A stretch of DNA of 64,000 bases, from NCBI GenBank assembly GCA_037074705.1, contig CM073593.1:21890001-21954000 (forward strand). The letters are read 5' to 3'. This document shows, one piece after another, positions 60,205 to 64,000 of this stretch; positions within the stretch are counted from its first letter, which is position 1, and every line of letters begins with the position of its first letter. Both the position numbers and the translations under genes were made by a program. Under the pieces are notes generated by a model. It did no database searches and was not told the origin of the DNA. It saw only the letters and a list, made by a program, of their open reading frames with translations. This stretch comes from Zhengitettix transpicula. Its lineage: Eukaryota; Arthropoda; Insecta; Orthoptera; Tetrigidae.

Positions 60205-60725
60205 AGGGTACAGGAGGGTAAACCACATAGTAGCAACTCACCTTTAATATAGGAAGGGATTTGAAAGGGAGGATGTAGAAGGGTAGAGGAAGGTAGCCAA
60301 GGGTGTAACTGGGGCCCCCGGGCTATGGTTTAAGGATCCTACCCGTAATTCGCCTAAAAGTGATACAGGACAAACCCTATATTACCTGCATCAGGTAGGT
60401 CGGGCATACGGTACTTTTCCCACACCCTTCCTATGACGGGACAGAGGGGTTTTCTGCAGGGTCGCAGTATTACCTTCTCCGTGTCTTGTCCTGTTTAGGA
60501 GGCAGCTGGCCGACTGTTCCAATGGGAACATAGAAACACTCATACCGTATGCCCAAGGCCTGCGAACCCGGAACATGCACCTTTCAAAACAGGCCCAGGT
60601 GCCTCGGTTTGTGGGTACCCGAGTTCAAAAACGGAGAGATGCAAAATTATCACTCTCCGTCTCTCCAGAAAGGTTCACCCTCGAGAGAATTTCTTTCGCA
60701 GACTCTCACCTTTGCAAAAAAACTT
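60205..60725 (-). repeat. Unclassified interspersed repeat (family R), long copy
   Basis: Minus-strand copy with the full 5' part ('GGTGAACCTTTCTGGAGAG', 'CCGAGGCACCTGGGCC') and the usual body ('GGCATACGGTATGAGTG', 'CAGTCGGCCAGCTGCCTCC', 'AGGATCCTTAAACCATAGCC'). It extends slightly farther 5' than the 47041 copy, so the full-length unit is at least about 500 bp. Confidence 0.75.
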
Positions 60726-60774
60726 ATTTATTTTAGAGTAGTAGACTACATAAGGAAAATTCATAAGTAGGAAC

Positions 60775-60965
60775 TTTAAAGGGGTGGTTTGGAAGAGTTG
60801 AACAATGTAGTGAAGGGTTAACTAGAGCCCCAGGGCAACAGTTTAAGGATCCTACCCGGAATTTCCATAAACGTGATACAGGACAAAAGCTAGAAACCCG
60901 CAACAGGTAGGTCTGGCAGTAGGAACGTGACCCACGCCGCTTCCCATGGCGGGAGTGAGGTTATT
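60775..60965 (-). repeat. Unclassified interspersed repeat (family R), partial copy
   Basis: A second minus-strand 3'-part copy directly right of the previous one: 'TTTAAAGGGGTGGTTTGG', 'AAGGGTTAACTAGAGCCCC', 'AAGGATCCTACCCGGAATT', 'AACAGGTAGGTCTGGCAG'. The two are head-to-tail, from nested insertion or duplication. Confidence 0.7.
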
Positions 60966-61776
60966 TTTATTTCTTACATACTTAAAACTGAGTTGATGTT
61001 AATTTATTAATGGAAGCGGAACTATTCTTCATTTTTGTTACTTTCAAATGGTGCTTTTATTTAATATTTTAAATAGGCAGATTTTTCACTAAAAAGAGGT
61101 TGACTGAAAATAAAAGTTTATTAACTTTTGAGCTACTGTTGATAAAACGATATTGATTTTCGTTTTTTAGGTTCAAGATTTTTCAGTATTTGTGAGATGA
61201 AAAATAATTATGTATGTAGTAACATTTTTTTTCAAATTCGGGGCCAGTAATTAGTGGATTTAACGAGCAATAAATAAATGTATTTTATTGCAGTTTCCAA
61301 GACTGGTGGCCTTCATAAACATATATTTACAGTAGTCTTAATACTCACCATTATTATTTTGTTTTTAACGAAATTTTCAGATTAACATGGCTATGAGGGC
61401 TGAAAGCTAATAGTGCCTATAGTTTATAAGAAATTGTTAACTAGAGGAATTGTGTGGTTCGGATTATTTATTGGATATTGCGCAAACATACACTTTCCAG
61501 TATCCGACGAAGACGATCACCACTCATCGAATCTTAATAATTATTTTTTAATATTTATTATTTTTCGGTAACCTAATTGATGGACCTGACAAAATCTTCC
61601 CGTGCATATTGTGGAAGGGTTGCAGCCGCTGAAAAGTTACACAAGGGAAGCAAAGTTTGCGAATTTTCGCAGTACCCGAGCTGATGGCGCTGTTTGTGTG
61701 ATCTGGGATTGGAACTTTATTAACTGTGTTGTTTTTAGTTATGCCAGCTCACCGAGCACTTGCCTTCTGCCCGCAG
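60966..61776. other. No feature seen
   Basis: AT-rich. From about 61590 the composition becomes more balanced toward the candidate exon; no other exon signals were recognised. Confidence 0.3.
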
Positions 61777-61839
61777 CCGCCGCCCAGCGCCGCCCTCGCG
61801 CCGCCCACGAAAAGCGGCGTCCATGTCCCAGTCGCCCAG
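61777..61839 (+). CDS. Candidate 63-bp coding exon, product unknown
   Basis: A very GC-rich 63-bp block lies between a strong acceptor (CCTTCTGCCCGCAG|CCG) and a donor (CGCCCAG|GTACTC) on the plus strand. All three frames are open, so phase decides the peptide. Frame 0 gives PPPSAALAPPTKSGVHVPVA. The frame compatible with the exon at 53648-53856 gives an Arg/Pro/Ser-rich stretch (RRPAPPSRRPRKAASMSQSP) that continues the basic Ser/Pro-rich end of that exon. The length is a multiple of three, so skipping would keep the frame, as in a cassette exon. I do not recognise the protein. Confidence 0.35.
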
Positions 61840-62884
61840 GTACTCACATTTGTCCTGCCTGTTGGTGTCGCCTGTTCCTCTGCACCTTGCCTCCATTCAA
61901 GCACGTTATTTATTGGTCTTTGAAGATTTCTCTTTGACGACACAAACACTCATCACTACAATTTTCACAATGATTCAGATCTTCAAAAAATTGTTTCCTC
62001 TGGCTTTTCCTAAGCGCTATTTAACCATTTAATCCGAGAGAAAAATTTTGGGCTCATTTTTTTTCCCCACCTATCATCTGTAAAATTCATCAAATTACTT
62101 GATATTGCTAATTTTTAAACTTCCATAAAGGTCTATACGAGATAATCAGAAATTAAAGTCTCTAAGAACTATAATAAACTATCGCGAGTAATTTTTGTCA
62201 AACTTATACTTAAACACTTATCAACAATAAATCATGAAAAAAAGAAATTTATCATTTAAAAATATGATTATTGTGTGGGTGAAATAAATATTTTTAATAG
62301 TTTCCGTAATTTCCTTGGAAAGAAATTAGTTTAACCTAATCATACCTATAATCGCAGCCTATTATTTTGTTCACATATTTCACTTTATGTACACGCGAAC
62401 ATTGGCACAGCTTTTAAGTGTTATGAAATAAAACATGAATATAGTATATCTATGTTGTTATTGTATGTCGTCACGTTTATCTGGAGTTATGATCTTCACT
62501 TAGAATTAAATTTCTGGATACAAGCTTAAGTTATATAAAGCTTATCTTGGTTCTCATTAAGTTCTGGTAAATCTCGAAAGTAAAATTTTTGAATTTAGAA
62601 TTCCCGTACCTGTTGGTCAGTAGAAGTTTAAATTTTGCACAGTGAAGTGTGTTTTGTGGTTTTTGTGTGTTATTTTACTTTGGTCGAATCGTTATTGCAT
62701 GTCATATATCAGGAATGATTCTTGTTGTCTTTGCTAATGTCTGCATGCATCAACTCATTTCCACATTGCTTGTTGTGTATGATTCCTGAATTGTTCAGTT
62801 TCGTGATCGTTACTAAATATAATTGTAAAGGTAAATACAGCTAAATATTTCAACTAAAACTGGTGCAATTGAAATTTTATCGAG
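61840..62884. other. No feature seen
   Basis: AT-rich, intron-like sequence after the candidate exon; nothing recognised. Confidence 0.3.
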
Positions 62885-62993
62885 ATGATATCGATAAGGA
62901 TGCGGTACTTAATATGAAAAATACCATCGTGGTAGAAAATCAACTCAATCATCCAGACAGCTTTGATAGACTCCTATTCGGCATGCTGATTTC
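62885..62993 (+). CDS. Possible coding exon, weak acceptor
   Basis: The donor TTTC|GTAAGTAGG at 62994 is near-perfect. The frame DDIDKDAVLNMKNTIVVENQ continuing into SFDRLLFGMLIS is open back to 62845 and reads like a real protein segment. The only AG inside the open region is at 62883-62884 (TTTTATCGAG|AT), with a poor pyrimidine tract. If that is the acceptor the exon starts in phase 1, which does not join directly to the 61777 exon. The protein is not recognised; chance cannot be excluded. Confidence 0.22.
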
Positions 62994-64000
62994 GTAAGTA
63001 GGTAATTTCTATTAATTATCTAATATGAATGCTATAAACATTTATAAACAATTTAAAATTAACCAAGTTTGAAGTAAATTAATACAAAATTATGTGTCTG
63101 ATAAACTTTACCCTCGTTGCCAAATACATGAACCAAAGTCACACCGGACCGAGAAATAAAAAAGTTCATCGTTTTAGTTTAATTCGCTACTGTTATAGAC
63201 AACGGCTTGATTCCTATCAAATAACATTAAAAGAACTCTCACTCGCTTAACTTCGTAGTCGTGCTAATTTCCGGCGTTAATATATACCGATGTGTATTTT
63301 TTCCAGTATTCAACGACAAAAAATATGTATGACTTTTATTTGAATGGATATCACATTATAGGTGATTCTGAAAGAGACAAACATAACATAATTATATAAA
63401 TCCTCCCAAAACGTCCCTATAATCACACCAACGAAAATAATCTGAAATAAGTAGAAGTAACCGTCCTGTCTCATTGCGATTTAATTAATATAAAAAACTC
63501 TGGAAATGATTGGAAATGTTATCATCAATTAATGACCTGAATTATGAATTAAAATTTATGCTCAAACGATTTACTCATTTAATATACTGCGACCTCTGAC
63601 GTTTTGAGTGTTATGAAGCTCTTAAAATTCCTAGCCTACTTATTGAAATATTTATATACATATATTGGCGGAAAACTTAAATACTAAGACTAGTTAGGCG
63701 TCAGAGTGTAAGAGCAGTTTCAGCATTAACCTTACGGCTCTTCGGGGAGAGGGCGGTGGCACCTAGGTCGCGCTGCTTATTAAATTATACTGGAAACGTA
63801 CGATTGAAATATTTTCCGCATAAGGTTTAGAAATACACTTTCCATCAGCTTAATACGAATAGGAAAGCACTTTGCGTCGAACGGTGAATTTAGTCGTTAG
63901 ATTACGTTGTGTCAGACTTAACTTTGTTTTTATCTCTCCGTTCTTTATCATTTTATTCGCCTCAAATACTTATAAACTTTAGTTAAACCTTCCACAACTA
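62994..64000. other. No feature seen
   Basis: AT-rich with a more balanced patch near 63710-63780 ('CGGCTCTTCGGGGAGAGGGC'). No gene, repeat family or RNA gene recognised. Confidence 0.3.

Noticed and set aside
1..64000. CRISPR arrays, bacterial operons, tRNA or rRNA genes
   Set aside because: No regularly spaced direct repeats, no bacterial gene organisation and no complete tRNA cloverleaf or rRNA core found; the sequence is eukaryotic.

Overview
The window reads as intergenic or intronic DNA of a large, AT-rich, repeat-laden arthropod genome, most likely an insect. It holds no intact protein gene that I can recognise. What it holds instead is a dense set of old transposable-element copies: LTR retrotransposons inserted at ATAT, Penelope-like elements, a Jockey-type LINE, non-autonomous Helitrons, and an unclassified family of about 0.3-0.5 kb present about nine times. 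The insect assignment rests on this mix of elements, the base composition and the absence of bacterial gene organisation. No species call is possible from the sequence alone.

Layout. 0-5 kb: a rearranged LTR element with a tRNA-Lys primer-binding site (221-1239) and a Penelope-like reverse transcriptase/GIY-YIG pseudogene on the minus strand (3168-4352). 5-12 kb: mostly featureless AT-rich sequence, with two minus-strand fragments (8155-8360, 5994-6250) that faintly resemble insect chemoreceptor segments, and a palindromic pair of Penelope tails (11461-11661). 12-14 kb: a dead Jockey reverse transcriptase, then an isolated CpG-rich block with two consensus splice donors (13390-13610), the best promoter or first-exon candidate. 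15-24 kb: two Helitrons, a 265-bp tandem duplication and several copies of the unclassified repeat. 24-28 kb: a gypsy integrase remnant running into a polypurine tract and LTR, followed by a second LTR candidate. 27-37 kb: Helitrons in both orientations, a 425-bp foldback element, a small inverted-repeat element, two LTRs of different families and a possible SINE remnant. 37-53 kb: three more solo LTRs, three Helitrons, hairpins and repeats. 53-64 kb: candidate coding exons at 53648-53856, 61777-61839 and possibly 62885-62993, plus a Penelope fragment, another LTR and more repeat copies.

How things fit together. The plus-strand CpG block and the plus-strand candidate exons are the only non-repeat, GC-richer islands, so the window may be the intron-rich 5' part of one long gene on the plus strand. 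That is inference. The splice phases of the 53.6-kb and 61.8-kb exons are compatible and give a continuous Arg/Pro/Ser-rich reading frame. Everything else is best explained by transposon insertion and decay. The most notable structural patterns are the repeated use of ATAT by the LTR elements, a splice donor kept inside five LTR copies, and hammerhead-like Penelope tails that recur as inverted pairs. I see no clear new biological system.
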